From the NCBI RefSeq assembly GCF_007679965.1, contig NZ_VEHL01000007.1, positions 305,578-369,577 of the forward strand: a stretch of DNA of 64,000 nt, in the 5' to 3' direction. Position 1 is the first letter of the stretch, and each line of letters begins with the position of its first letter. Positions 28,138-36,677 of the stretch are shown here, piece by piece. The translations under genes were made by a program, and so were the position numbers. The notes under the pieces are model-generated. The model was given only the letters and a program-made list of their open reading frames with translations, made no database searches and was not told the DNA's origin. This DNA is from Bordetella genomosp. 13. Lineage in GTDB: Bacteria; Pseudomonadota; Gammaproteobacteria; Burkholderiales; Burkholderiaceae_B.

Positions 28138-28279
28138 AACCGTTGTGTGAATTCGCGGGGAAACTGGCAAGCCAGGCCCGATTTGCTGGGGAAACCCTGG
28201 ATTTTACCGCCAAGCGAGCCAGTGTCCGCTCACGTGCGTCCACGTCGCGCCGGCGGCGCGCGCCTGGTCTCGCGGCGCG

Positions 28280-28828
28280 CTAGGTGCCCGCCACGCGCGG
28301 CACCGGGCAGGCGCCCACGCCGCATTGCAGGACCGCGCCCGCCAGGCCTGCAACCACCGCGGCCAGGAACAGCCCCATGACGATCATGCCGGGCAGGCCG
28401 ACGGGACGCTTGAGCGCGTTGTCGCCCCACTTGCGGTCGACGATCAGCATCAGCAGCGAGAACAGCACCAGCGCCAGGAAGGCCGCCGCCGACCACGTGG
28501 GCCAACGCAGGCCCAGCAAGGTGTCGGTGGACACGGCAGCGCCGGGCATGACCTGCTGCAGGATCTGCCAGGCCGCCAGCCCGAAGCCGGCCAGCGACGA
28601 CAGGATGACCATGGAATAGTGCATCGGCGAAGGACCCAGCCGCACGTTCAGCAGCAGCCCCATGCCCGCCAGCACCAGCGCGCCGCGCTGCAGCAGGCAC
28701 GGGGGACACGACGGGGCCGGATGCAGCACCTGCCAGGCCAGGGCCAGCACGAGGGAGCCGGACACCAGCAGCAGCGCCAGCGAGCTGCCCATGCGCGACC
28801 GGCCGCCCGCGTTGTGCACGAAGAGCAT
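28280..28828 (-). CDS. DsbB-like disulfide bond formation protein
   Basis: A 182-residue inner-membrane protein with four or five hydrophobic segments. The quinone-proximal redox motif is C41-P-P-C44 in CPPCLLQRGAL, at the same residue numbers as in E. coli DsbB, followed by the LQR the family conserves. The second cysteine pair, which in DsbB lies in the loop between helices 3 and 4 (about 104 and 130), is missing there; instead Cys169 and Cys174 lie after the last hydrophobic stretch (LQCGVGACPVP). Thus electron transfer may follow a different route. It starts 9 nt after the stop of a DUF5993-like gene, so both are probably translated from one mRNA. Confidence 0.85.
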   Translation of the reverse strand: MLFVHNAGGRSRMGSSLALLLVSGSLVLALAWQVLHPAPSCPPCLLQRGALVLAGMGLLLNVRLGPSPMHYSMVILSSLAGFGLAAWQILQQVMPGAAVSTDTLLGLRWPTWSAAAFLALVLFSLLMLIVDRKWGDNALKRPVGLPGMIVMGLFLAAVVAGLAGAVLQCGVGACPVPRVAGT

Positions 28829-28837
28829 GTCCGTCCC

Positions 28838-28996
28838 CTACAGCACGAAGGGCAGCGGCGCCGCCACGTAGGGATAGGCCGCGACCCCGAACAGGATCAG
28901 CGCGGCCAGCCACAGCAGGAAACAGGCGGGCCGTCTGCCCAGCATGCCGTACCACACGGCCGCCGCGCCAACGATGAACGGCAACATCAAACCCAT
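28838..28996 (-). CDS. DUF5993-like small membrane protein (52 aa)
   Basis: A 52-residue membrane protein: MGLMLPFIVGAAAVWYGMLG, basic GRRPAC turn, then a second hydrophobic stretch FLLWLAALILFGVAAYPYV. This is the size and two-helix layout of DUF5993 proteins, which as I recall often sit beside DsbB-like genes, as here (9 nt from the DsbB start). The function is unknown; a role in placing or stabilising the DsbB-like protein is inference. The reading frame has a clean ATG and TAG. Confidence 0.65.
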   Translation of the reverse strand: MGLMLPFIVGAAAVWYGMLGRRPACFLLWLAALILFGVAAYPYVAAPLPFVL

Positions 28997-29137
28997 TTCT
29001 CGCTCCGTGAAGATGACGGGACGAAAGTATAGGTAACAACTGGAAATGAACGCAACGCGCAGGCTATGAATTTCGTGTGAATGCGATCATCCCCGGTCGC
29101 GGCGGGCCATGGCAGGCAATCAATCGATCGCGGGCCG

Positions 29138-29167
29138 GAAAAACAAAGGGCGCCGAAACCGGCGCCC
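29138..29167 (-). terminator. Terminator of purC
   Basis: On the minus strand the 8-bp stem GGGCGCCG/CGGCGCCC with a 4-nt loop (29148-29167) is followed by a T-rich tract (complement of AAAACAAA). It lies 20 nt after the purC stop. Confidence 0.85.
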
Positions 29168-29185
29168 TGCTGTCCGTCAGGCCAT

Positions 29186-30067
29186 TCAGGCCGTCAGGCG
29201 ATCGAGCGCTTCGCGGTACTTGGCGGCGGTCTTTTCCAGCACGTCGGCCGGCAGGCGCGGGGCGGGCGGGGTCTTGTCCCACGTCTGGGTCTCGAGCCAG
29301 TCGCGCACGAACTGCTTGTCGAACGACGGCGGGCTGATGCCCACGCGGTAGCCGTCGGCGGGCCAGAAGCGCGACGAATCGGGGGTCAGCACCTCGTCCA
29401 TCAGGTACAGCGTGCCGTCCTCGTCCAGGCCGAACTCGAACTTGGTGTCGGCGATGATGATGCCCTTGGTGGCCGCGAAGGCGGCGGCCTCGGCGTACAG
29501 GCGCAGCGTGACGTCGCGGATACGCTCGGCCATCTCCTGGCCCACCTCGGCCACGACGTGGGCGAAATCGACGTTCTCGTCGTGCATGCCGAACTCGGCC
29601 TTGGCCGCCGGCGTGAAGATGGGCTCGGGCAGCTTGTCGGCCTGTTGCAGGCCGGCGGGCAGCGCGATGCCGCACACCGAACCGGTGGCCTGGTAGTCCT
29701 TCCAGCCCGATCCGATGAGGTAGCCGCGCGCCACGGCCTCGACCAGCACGGGCTTCAGGCGCTTGACCACCACGGCGCGGCCACGCACCTGGTCGAGTTC
29801 GTCGGGCGCCACCACGTCCTCGGGCGCGACGCCCGTGGAGTGGTTGGGCAGCACGTGCGCGAGCTTCTTCAGCCAGAACTCGGTCAGCTCGGTCAGCACC
29901 TGGCCCTTGCCGGGGATGGGATCGTCGAGGATCACGTCGAACGCCGAGATGCGGTCGGACGCGACGATCAGCAGCTTGTCGTCGCCCACGGCGTACATGT
30001 CGCGCACCTTGCCGCGACCCAGCAGCGGCAAGGACTTGATGGAAGATTGATGCAGAGCGGAGGTCAC
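29186..30067 (-). CDS. purC: Phosphoribosylaminoimidazole-succinocarboxamide synthase
   Basis: A 293-residue enzyme that joins aspartate to CAIR, the step after PurE. It has GRGKVRDMYAVGDDKLLIVASDRISAFDVI at the start, the GSGWKDYQ loop, and the ADTKFEFGLDEDGTLYLMDEVLTPDSSRFW block of the active site. It belongs to the longer PurC type (yeast Ade1-like length) common in Burkholderiales. The start is GTG, with no strong ribosome site; the encoded N-terminus (TSALHQSSIKSLPLLGRGK) matches the family so the start is accepted. Confidence 0.95.
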   Translation of the reverse strand: MTSALHQSSIKSLPLLGRGKVRDMYAVGDDKLLIVASDRISAFDVILDDPIPGKGQVLTELTEFWLKKLAHVLPNHSTGVAPEDVVAPDELDQVRGRAVVVKRLKPVLVEAVARGYLIGSGWKDYQATGSVCGIALPAGLQQADKLPEPIFTPAAKAEFGMHDENVDFAHVVAEVGQEMAERIRDVTLRLYAEAAAFAATKGIIIADTKFEFGLDEDGTLYLMDEVLTPDSSRFWPADGYRVGISPPSFDKQFVRDWLETQTWDKTPPAPRLPADVLEKTAAKYREALDRLTA

Positions 30068-30277
30068 GGTGGGGCCTGGCAGAAAAGACGATTCCCGCTC
30101 GGGCGGCCCGAAGCGGGAGTCAGGAAGAATCAGGGATCGCGGGCCGGCGGCGGGCCCGCGCGCGCAAGACGCATAGGTTACTGCAAAACCCCGGCAGCCC
30201 GCGCGGCCGGTTGGCTACACTGCGGCCAACGGCGCCGCCACACGGCGCGCCGCATGTGGAAAACACCGGAGACATCC

Positions 30278-30712
30278 ATGCAAGAAACCACGAGCGGCGC
30301 CGACGCCCCGCTGACGGGCGGCTGCCAATGCGGCGCCGTGCGCTATGCCCTGTCGGCCGGCCCCATCACGGCCGCCACCTGCCATTGCCGGGATTGCCAG
30401 TATTCCAGCGGCGGCGCGCCCGCCCACGCCCTGATCGTGCCCGCGGACGCCATTCGCGTCTCGCAGGGCCAGCCGCGGCAATACCGCTACGCGGGCGGAT
30501 CGGGACGCGAGGTGATGCGCAGCTTCTGCCCGGACTGCGGCACGCCGCTGTTCGGCAGCTCGGACGGCGTGCCCTACGCCGTCGTGCGCGCCGGCTCTCT
30601 GGACGATCCGGAGGCCTTCCGGCCGCGCGTCAGCCTGTGGACGGCCTCGGCGCCGTCCTGGCATCACGTGGCCGACGACGCGCCGGCGTTTCCCGGCAAC
30701 GCGCCCGTCTAG
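30278..30712 (+). CDS. GFA (CENP-V/GFA domain) family protein
   Basis: A 144-residue zinc protein of the GFA family (glutathione-dependent formaldehyde-activating enzyme-like). It shows GGCQCGAVRYAL, CHCRDCQYSSGGAP and FCPDCGTPLFG, which supply the two structural and catalytic zinc sites. Its substrate is not known; few members are truly tied to formaldehyde. A GGAG box places the start at MQETTSGAD; an in-frame ATG lies eight codons upstream. It is the only plus-strand gene between purC and fbaA. Confidence 0.85.
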   Translation: MQETTSGADAPLTGGCQCGAVRYALSAGPITAATCHCRDCQYSSGGAPAHALIVPADAIRVSQGQPRQYRYAGGSGREVMRSFCPDCGTPLFGSSDGVPYAVVRAGSLDDPEAFRPRVSLWTASAPSWHHVADDAPAFPGNAPV

Positions 30713-30790
30713 CGCCTCGTGCGCCGCGTTGCCCGCCGGGGCGCGGCTTCCCGCGACCCGCGCGTGCAAGCGGCCGCGTCCGGCACACGC

Positions 30791-30815
30791 AAAGAAAAGG
30801 CCCCTTGCGGGGCCT
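30791..30815 (-). terminator. Terminator of fbaA
   Basis: AGGCCCC/GGGGCCT with a TTGC/GCAA loop (30798-30815) followed on the minus strand by TTTCTTT. It lies 36 nt downstream of the fbaA stop. Confidence 0.88.
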
Positions 30816-30850
30816 CGTCCGGACAAGGGGCCGCGACGCGGCCGGCTGCC

Positions 30851-31915
30851 TTATTGCACGACCTGTTCCAGCTTGCCGGCGGCGTAGCGCTGGGCCATTT
30901 CGTCCAGCGGCACCGCCTTGATCTTGCTGGCATTGCCGGCCGTGCCGAATTCCTGGTAGCGCTGCACGCAGATCGCCTTGGCCGCCGTGCGGGCGGGCTT
31001 CAGGTATTCGCGCGGGTCGAACTTCGAGGGGTTCTCGCCCATGAAACGGCGGATCGCGCCGGTCATGGCCAGGCGGATGTCGGTGTCGATGTTGATCTTG
31101 CGCACGCCGAACTTGATGGCTTCCTGGATTTCCTCGACGGGCACGCCGTAGGTTTCCTTCATGTCGCCGCCGAATTCGCGGATCTCGGCCAGCAGGTCCT
31201 GCGGCACGCTGGAGCTGCCGTGCATCACCAGGTGGGTGTTGGGCAGGCGGGCGTGGATTTCCTTGATGCGCGAGATCGACAGGATGTCGCCGGTGGGCTT
31301 GCGCGTGAACTTGTAGGCGCCGTGGCTGGTGCCGATGGCGATGGCCAGGGCGTCGAGCTGCGTGCGGCGCACGAAGTCGGCGGCCTGCTCGGGGTCGGTC
31401 AGCAGCTGGTCCATGGTGAGCTTGCCGTCGGCGCCGTGGCCGTCTTCCTTGTCGCCCTGCATGGTTTCCAGCGAGCCCAGGCAGCCCAGTTCTCCCTCGA
31501 CCGTGACGCCCAGCTTGTGCGCCATGTCGACCACCTTGCGGGTGACGTCGACGTTGTAGTCGTAGTCGGCGATGGTCTTGCCGTCTTCCTTCAGCGAGCC
31601 GTCCATCATGACGCTGGAGAAGCCCAGGTCGATGGCGCCCTGACAGATCTTCGGCGACTGGCCGTGGTCCTGGTGCATGACGACGGGGATGTGCGGATAG
31701 GATTCGACCGCGGCCTGGATCAGGTACTTCAGGAAGCCCTCGCCCGCGTATTTGCGCGCGCCGGCCGAGGCTTGCATGATCACCGGGCTGTCGGTTTCGG
31801 CAGCGGCTTCCATGATGGCCTGGACCTGTTCCAGGTTGTTGACGTTGAAGGCGGGGATGCCGTAGCCGTTCTCGGCCGCGTGGTCGAGCAGCTGGCGCAT
31901 GGAAACGAGGGCCAT
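30851..31915 (-). CDS. fba: Class II fructose-bisphosphate aldolase (CbbA type)
   Basis: A 354-residue zinc aldolase that converts fructose-1,6-bisphosphate and two triose phosphates. It has MHQDHGQSP (zinc-binding His), MMDGSLKEDGKT, EGELGCLGS, and GTSHGAYKF then MHGSSSVPQD with the remaining metal and phosphate contacts. The ATG at MALVSMRQLL is the family start; the frame is open about 96 codons further upstream but that segment is not coding. With tkt, gap and pgk at 55-60 kb it belongs to gluconeogenesis/Calvin-type carbon metabolism, but it is 25 kb from them. Confidence 0.96.
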   Translation of the reverse strand: MALVSMRQLLDHAAENGYGIPAFNVNNLEQVQAIMEAAAETDSPVIMQASAGARKYAGEGFLKYLIQAAVESYPHIPVVMHQDHGQSPKICQGAIDLGFSSVMMDGSLKEDGKTIADYDYNVDVTRKVVDMAHKLGVTVEGELGCLGSLETMQGDKEDGHGADGKLTMDQLLTDPEQAADFVRRTQLDALAIAIGTSHGAYKFTRKPTGDILSISRIKEIHARLPNTHLVMHGSSSVPQDLLAEIREFGGDMKETYGVPVEEIQEAIKFGVRKINIDTDIRLAMTGAIRRFMGENPSKFDPREYLKPARTAAKAICVQRYQEFGTAGNASKIKAVPLDEMAQRYAAGKLEQVVQ

Positions 31916-32045
31916 GGAAGACTCCTGGAGACGTGTGTTATGGGATTGAATTGGTGCTGAATAGCGCGATTCTACGGGAATGCGGAACGGCTCTTGTGAG
32001 TATCCGTTGCAGGACCCGGCGGCGCGCGCCGGCCCGCGGGCAGGC

Positions 32046-34106
32046 TCAGACCCGCCCCACGCTGGTTTCGAACTGCTCGGGCGGCATCGGCTTGCCCAGC
32101 AGGAAGCCCTGCAGCGAATCGCAGCCCAGGCCGGCCAGGAAGGACTGCTGCTCGGCGGTCTCGACGCCCTCGGCCGCCACCTTGAGCTTGAGCTTCTGGC
32201 CAAGCGCGACGATGGCGGACACCACCGCTGCGTCCTCGGTGTCGCCCTGCAGCTGGCGGACGAAGCCGCGGCCGATCTTCAGTTCGGTGGCCGGCAGGCG
32301 CTTCAGGTACAGCAGGCTGGAATAGCCGCTGCCGAAGTCGTCGATGGAGATACGCACGCCCAGATCGACCAGCCGGCGCAGCAGCGCCAGCGTGGTCTCG
32401 GCGTCGCGCATGGCGGTGGACTCGGTGATCTCCAGGATCAGGCTGCGCGGCGGCAGCGCGTGGCGTTCCAGCGCCTGGCGCACCAGCTCGTACAGGCCCT
32501 CGTGCACGAACTGCGCGGTGGACAGGTTGACCGACATGGTCCAGCCGTGGTGACCGGCCTCGTGCCATTCGTGCAATTGGCGGCAGGCCTCGTCCAGCAC
32601 CCACTCGCCGATGGACACGATCAGCCGCGAGCGCTCCGCCAAAGGGATGAAGCGGTCGGGCGGGATCAGGCCCTTCTCGGGATGCAGCCAGCGGATCAGC
32701 GCCTCGGCGCCCATGATCTCGCCGTCGGGCCGGAACTTGGGCTGGTAGTGCAGCACCAGTTGCTTGCGCGCCCGCGCCTGGCGCAGGTCCTGCAGCATGC
32801 GCAGCTGTTCCTGCGCGTTGCTGTTCATGGAGGGCTCGAAATAGCTGAAGCGCGCCCGGCCCATGCGCTTGGCGTGGTACATGGCCGCGTCCGCGTTGCG
32901 CATCAGCGTGCGCGGGCTGTCGCCGTTGGCGGGATACAGCGCGATGCCGGCGCTGGCCGAGACCGCGACACGATGCCCCACCACGGTGACGGGCCGCGAC
33001 AGCACCTTGATCAGGCGCGCGGCCACGGAGGCGGCATCGTTGGGCTCGGTCACTTCGCTGAGCACCACGAACTCGTCGCCGCCCAGCCTGGCCGCGGTGT
33101 CCGCGCCGCGCAACTGGCGCCGGATGCGCCCGGCCAGCTCGACCAGCAGGGCGTCGCCGGTGTGGTGCCCGTAGGCATCGTTGACCGCCTTGAAACCGTC
33201 CAGGTCGAGGAACAGCAGCGCGAAGGTACCGTTGCCGCGGCGCGCGGTCTCGATGGCCTGCTTCACCTGCTGCTCGAGCAGGATGCGGTTGGGCAGCTTG
33301 GTCAGGTTGTCGTGCAGGGCCAGCCGCAGCAGTTCCTCGTTGGCGCCGGCCAGCGAGCGGGCCAGCACCGCGGTGCGCGACTCGAGCCGCGCGTCCAGCA
33401 CCGCCACCACCAGCGCCATCGCCACGATGCAGGTCGTGACCACCGCCACGGCCGCCGCCAGCCACTGCGCCGACAGGCCGTTCTCGGCCGCCAGGCAGAC
33501 GCTGCCGGCCGGGAACATGGCCGCGCTCATGCCCATGTAGTGCATGCCGCACACCGCGGCCGCCATGACGGACGCGGCCGCCAGCCGGTAGCGCAGCTTC
33601 TGCCGCGCCTGGCGGCGCACCCAGTGCGCCATCCACAGCGCCAGCGCGGAACAGCCGACCGAGATGGCGGCCGCCGCCGCCAGGCGGGATGGCAGGTAGG
33701 CGATGCCGGGAGACATGCGCATGGCGGCCATGCCCATGAAGTGCATGCCCAGCACCGCGCCGCCCATCAACAGCGCGCCCAGCGCCAGCATGCCGCCGGA
33801 CAACTTCGCGCGACAGGCGATGCGCAGGGCCAGCGCGGCGCCGGCCACGGCGATCAGCAGCGAGACCGCGGTGTGGGTGACGTCGTAACCGATGGGGATG
33901 GGCAGGCTGAACGCCAGCATCCCGATGAAATGCATGGACCAGATGCCCAGGCCGAGCACGAACCCGCTGCCCGCGAGCCAATAGCGGCCGGCGGCGCCCT
34001 GCGCGCTGTCGATACGGCTTGCGAGCTCAAAGGAAGTCAAGGCGGCAAAGACCGCGACCAGAATGGACACGGCCACCGTTGCCAAGTCGTAGCTGCCGTT
34101 CAACAT
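32046..34106 (-). CDS. MHYT sensor, diguanylate cyclase/phosphodiesterase (MHYT-GGDEF-EAL)
   Basis: A 686-residue inner-membrane protein. Seven hydrophobic helices carry three MHYT-type motifs (MHFIGM at 58, MHFMGM at 121, MHYMGM at 188), thought to bind copper and sense oxygen, CO or NO. A GGDEF domain follows with intact LGGDEFVVL (342-346) and an inhibitory I-site RGAD five residues before it. The EAL domain has GAEALIRW (EAL at 468-470), ITESTAM, DDFGSGYSSL and AEGVE, all consistent with active c-di-GMP hydrolysis. Both activities may therefore be functional, and the sensor presumably decides the balance. It is 9 kb from the c-di-GMP cluster at 43-49 kb and has its own promoter region. 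Confidence 0.93.
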   Translation of the reverse strand: MLNGSYDLATVAVSILVAVFAALTSFELASRIDSAQGAAGRYWLAGSGFVLGLGIWSMHFIGMLAFSLPIPIGYDVTHTAVSLLIAVAGAALALRIACRAKLSGGMLALGALLMGGAVLGMHFMGMAAMRMSPGIAYLPSRLAAAAAISVGCSALALWMAHWVRRQARQKLRYRLAAASVMAAAVCGMHYMGMSAAMFPAGSVCLAAENGLSAQWLAAAVAVVTTCIVAMALVVAVLDARLESRTAVLARSLAGANEELLRLALHDNLTKLPNRILLEQQVKQAIETARRGNGTFALLFLDLDGFKAVNDAYGHHTGDALLVELAGRIRRQLRGADTAARLGGDEFVVLSEVTEPNDAASVAARLIKVLSRPVTVVGHRVAVSASAGIALYPANGDSPRTLMRNADAAMYHAKRMGRARFSYFEPSMNSNAQEQLRMLQDLRQARARKQLVLHYQPKFRPDGEIMGAEALIRWLHPEKGLIPPDRFIPLAERSRLIVSIGEWVLDEACRQLHEWHEAGHHGWTMSVNLSTAQFVHEGLYELVRQALERHALPPRSLILEITESTAMRDAETTLALLRRLVDLGVRISIDDFGSGYSSLLYLKRLPATELKIGRGFVRQLQGDTEDAAVVSAIVALGQKLKLKVAAEGVETAEQQSFLAGLGCDSLQGFLLGKPMPPEQFETSVGRV

Positions 34107-34363
34107 CGTTCCGACATCCCGCCTGTACCCGGCTCGCTGAACCGGTTCTGGGTCGTCAATCTGCAGACAGCATGCGTTGAGGCGATGGCATCCGTGTGCA
34201 GTCGGTCCCCGGGCGGATTGGGTCCCGGGCGCTTTTGCCTTGGCTCCGTCGTGGTAGCCATATGTAAAAAAAACGGAACAATTGTAGCCGGGGTTGCGCC
34301 CAATGGGGAACCGTTACCATCGGCAGGTATATATTCTGGGAATCCTGCCACTTCCGGACTGCC

Positions 34364-34771
34364 ATGCTTCAAGGTTCCTGCCTCTGCGGCCGCGTCGCGT
34401 ACACGGTGAACGGCCCCCTCACCGATGCCCTGAACTGCCACTGCGGCATGTGCCGCAAGACCCATGGGGCAGCCTTCCGGTCCCGCGCCACGGTGCAGGC
34501 CCAGGATTTCGCCTGGACCCGCGGCGAGAACCAGATCACCTGGTACGCCTCGTCGCCGGGCAACTACCGCGGGTTCTGCAGCGCGTGCGGCACGCCCCTG
34601 CTCAGCCGCTTCGACCAGATGCCCGAGGTGTATGGCCTGCCCCTGGGCGCGCTGGACGACGACCCCGGCATCAAGCCCGAGCGCCACGTGCACGTCGGCA
34701 GCAAGGCCCCCTGGCACGACATTACCGACGGCCTGCCCCGGCACCCCGAGGGCCAGGACACCGGATACTAG
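34364..34771 (+). CDS. GFA (CENP-V/GFA domain) family protein, second copy
   Basis: A 135-residue relative of the protein at 30278-30712, with CLCGRVAYTV, CHCGMCRKTHGAAF and FCSACGTPLLSRF supplying the zinc ligands. The two share the fold but little other sequence. It is divergent from the MHYT-GGDEF-EAL gene. Its role is unknown. Confidence 0.85.
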   Translation: MLQGSCLCGRVAYTVNGPLTDALNCHCGMCRKTHGAAFRSRATVQAQDFAWTRGENQITWYASSPGNYRGFCSACGTPLLSRFDQMPEVYGLPLGALDDDPGIKPERHVHVGSKAPWHDITDGLPRHPEGQDTGY

Positions 34772-35142
34772 CAAAAACCCTTGTAATCAGTTATAGTTAT
34801 TTTCTGCCCGAGTAACGTCCGCTATTGAAATGGCGGATGCACATAGCGAAGCTTTCTGTCTCTTGCATGTCCGCCGCCGGCGCTGCCCGGCTCCGTTCAA
34901 CAAGAAAAACCCACGCTTCTTCCGGCGGGGCGCCTTGCATAGGCAACCGTCGCGACCAAGCCGCGCCTCTGGCGCACACTGCCCTAGCGGCCAGCGTACC
35001 CGTCCCTCCCCTTTCCAGGGCCATGACCCGTACCCGAGCCGGTTCGCCACGCCCCTGCGCGTCCGCGGCCGGCCGACCGCCTGGGCATCAGGCGTACCGC
35101 CGCGCTCGCGCGGCACCCGCGAATCACAAACAAGGAGTCATC
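34772..35142 (+). other. 371-bp gene-free leader region of the IF-1 gene
   Basis: No gene of its own can be supported, although the region is open in two frames that run on into infA. Its first 35 bp are AT-rich (TTGTAATCAG, then TTATAGTTATTTT), a plausible promoter in this GC-rich genome. If transcription starts there, the infA mRNA has a leader of more than 300 nt, long enough for regulatory folding; a short TCCGC/GCGGA hairpin lies near its 5' end. Confidence 0.5.
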
Positions 35143-35406
35143 ATGGCGAAAGAAGAACTGATCGAACTGGACGGCATCGTCGACGAAGTGCTGCCCGACA
35201 GCCGCTACCGCGTCAAGCTGGACAACGGTATCGAAGTGGGCGCCTATGCCTCCGGCCGCATCCGCAAGCACCGCATCCGCATCCTGGCGGGCGACCGCGT
35301 CACCCTCGAGATGTCGCCCTACGACCTGACCAAGGGCCGCATCAACTTCCGTCACAAGGACGAGCGCGGTCCCGCGCCCGCCGGCCGTCCCCAGTACCGC
35401 CGCTGA
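35143..35406 (+). CDS. infA: Translation initiation factor IF-1 (extended form)
   Basis: An 87-residue S1/OB-fold protein that binds the 30S A site during initiation. It has the IF-1 signature ELDGIVDEVLPDSRYRVKLDNG, then RIRKHRIRILAGDRVTLEMSPYDLTKGRINFRHK. Typical IF-1 has 72 residues; here a 14-residue tail (DERGPAPAGRPQYRR) follows. In Burkholderiales, as I recall, such an extended copy exists beside the ribosomal-operon infA, so this is likely a second infA. A strong AAGGAG precedes the ATG. Confidence 0.92.
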   Translation: MAKEELIELDGIVDEVLPDSRYRVKLDNGIEVGAYASGRIRKHRIRILAGDRVTLEMSPYDLTKGRINFRHKDERGPAPAGRPQYRR

Positions 35407-35486
35407 TCGCGTGAAGGCGGGGTAAAATCCGCGCGGCCGCCGCGGGCATCCCGCGCGGTGTCGGCCCCGCCTTTCCAGATCGGCTC

Positions 35487-35774
35487 ATGTCAGAAAACAG
35501 CGACGCATTGCGCCAGGCGGCGGACCGCCTGCATAAGGCCCGCCGCGCATTCGAGCGCGGCGAGAGAGGCCTGCTCATGCTGCGCCGCTCCCGAACGGCT
35601 TTCATCCACAGCCTGCGCAATACCGGCCTGACCTACGCGCAGGCCCTGGTCAAGTACGACAACTGCATCGACGAGCAGCAGCGCATCCACCAATACGAAA
35701 AACACCAGCTGCAGCACGCGGAACGCCAGTATCAAACGGTGGTCGAGCAGGCGCGCAAGGCCGGCGCCGCCTGA
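35487..35774 (+). CDS. Conserved hypothetical helical protein (95 aa)
   Basis: A 95-residue, all-helical, basic protein with heptad-like repeats (LRQAADRLHKARRAFERGERGLLML, then QQRIHQYEKHQLQHAERQYQTVVEQARK), suggesting a coiled coil. No signal peptide or membrane segment. I do not recognise the family. A GTAAAAT sequence 60 bp upstream (35422-35428) could be its -10 box. It may follow infA in the same transcript. Confidence 0.65.
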   Translation: MSENSDALRQAADRLHKARRAFERGERGLLMLRRSRTAFIHSLRNTGLTYAQALVKYDNCIDEQQRIHQYEKHQLQHAERQYQTVVEQARKAGAA

Positions 35775-35796
35775 TTCGGGCAGGCGCCGCGGTGCG

Positions 35797-36669
35797 TCAG
35801 GGCTTGAACGCCCCGATGAAGATGGCCGGGTCGACGCGCACGTTGTTCAGGCTGACATTCCAGTGAAGATGCGGGCCGGTGGCCCGTCCGGTGGCGCCCA
35901 CCTTGCCCACCGGGGCGCCGCGCGCCAGCTCGTCGCCCACCTTCACGTCGATCGCCGACAGATGGCAGAACATGCTGATCATGCCCTGGCCATGGTCGAC
36001 GAACACCGTCTTGCCGTTGAAGAAATAATCCCCCACCAGCACCACGCGCCCCGCGGCCGGCGCGGAGACCGGCGTGCCCGCGGGCACCGCGAAGTCCAGG
36101 CCCGAATGCGGATTGCGCGGCTCGCCGTTGAAGAACCGGCGCAGCCCGAACGGGCTGGACAGGCGGCCGCCCGCCACCGGGCGGTCCAGCACCACGTTGC
36201 TGGGCGTGACGTCGGCGCGATAGACGGCGTAGGCCGAAGTCTGTTCCTTCAGCTCGCGCTCGATGCGCCGCAGGTCTTCCGGATCGGGCGACACCTGGCG
36301 CTTGTTCTTCAGCGTGATGTGCTGCGCCACGTATTCCTTGCTGCCCACGGCGAACGGCACGTCGCGTGCGCCGGCGGCGTCGCGCACCTGCAGCACCGCC
36401 TGGCCCGGCGCGGCATCCAGCGGAATGCCGACGATGGCGATCCATTGCCTGCCGTCCTCGCGCACTACCAGCACGCGGTGGCCGCCGAAACTGGCCTGCG
36501 GCGCCTGCGCGCCCTCGCCCAGCGCGATCACGGCCACGCCGCCCGGCACCGGAGCATTGAGCTTGCGGCCGATGTAGCCCTGGGCCTGCGCCGTGGCGGC
36601 CGCCGCCAGCGCCGCCAGCCCCAGCGCCGCAGCCCGCAGGCCGCGCAGCCACGCGCCGCGCGGCTTCAT
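35797..36669 (-). CDS. M23 family metallopeptidase
   Basis: A 290-residue exported zinc peptidase of the LytM/M23 type. A Sec signal peptide (LRAAALGLAALAAAATAQAQ) is followed by about 130 residues with an IPLDAAPGQAVLQV strand region, then the catalytic domain with HSGLDFAVPAGTPV (His and Asp ligands) and GPHLHWNV (HxH motif). All zinc ligands are intact, so it should cut peptidoglycan peptides itself rather than act as an EnvC-like activator. The ATG at MKPRGAWLRG directly precedes the signal peptide. It begins 8 nt after the stop of a small lipoprotein gene, likely an operon. Confidence 0.93.
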   Translation of the reverse strand: MKPRGAWLRGLRAAALGLAALAAAATAQAQGYIGRKLNAPVPGGVAVIALGEGAQAPQASFGGHRVLVVREDGRQWIAIVGIPLDAAPGQAVLQVRDAAGARDVPFAVGSKEYVAQHITLKNKRQVSPDPEDLRRIERELKEQTSAYAVYRADVTPSNVVLDRPVAGGRLSSPFGLRRFFNGEPRNPHSGLDFAVPAGTPVSAPAAGRVVLVGDYFFNGKTVFVDHGQGMISMFCHLSAIDVKVGDELARGAPVGKVGATGRATGPHLHWNVSLNNVRVDPAIFIGAFKP

Positions 36670-36677
36670 TGCGCGCG

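Noticed and set aside
34830..35414. Open frames in the infA leader that run on across infA in another frame
   Set aside because: Low-complexity translation with no start signal; infA in its true frame has a good ribosome site and full family sequence.
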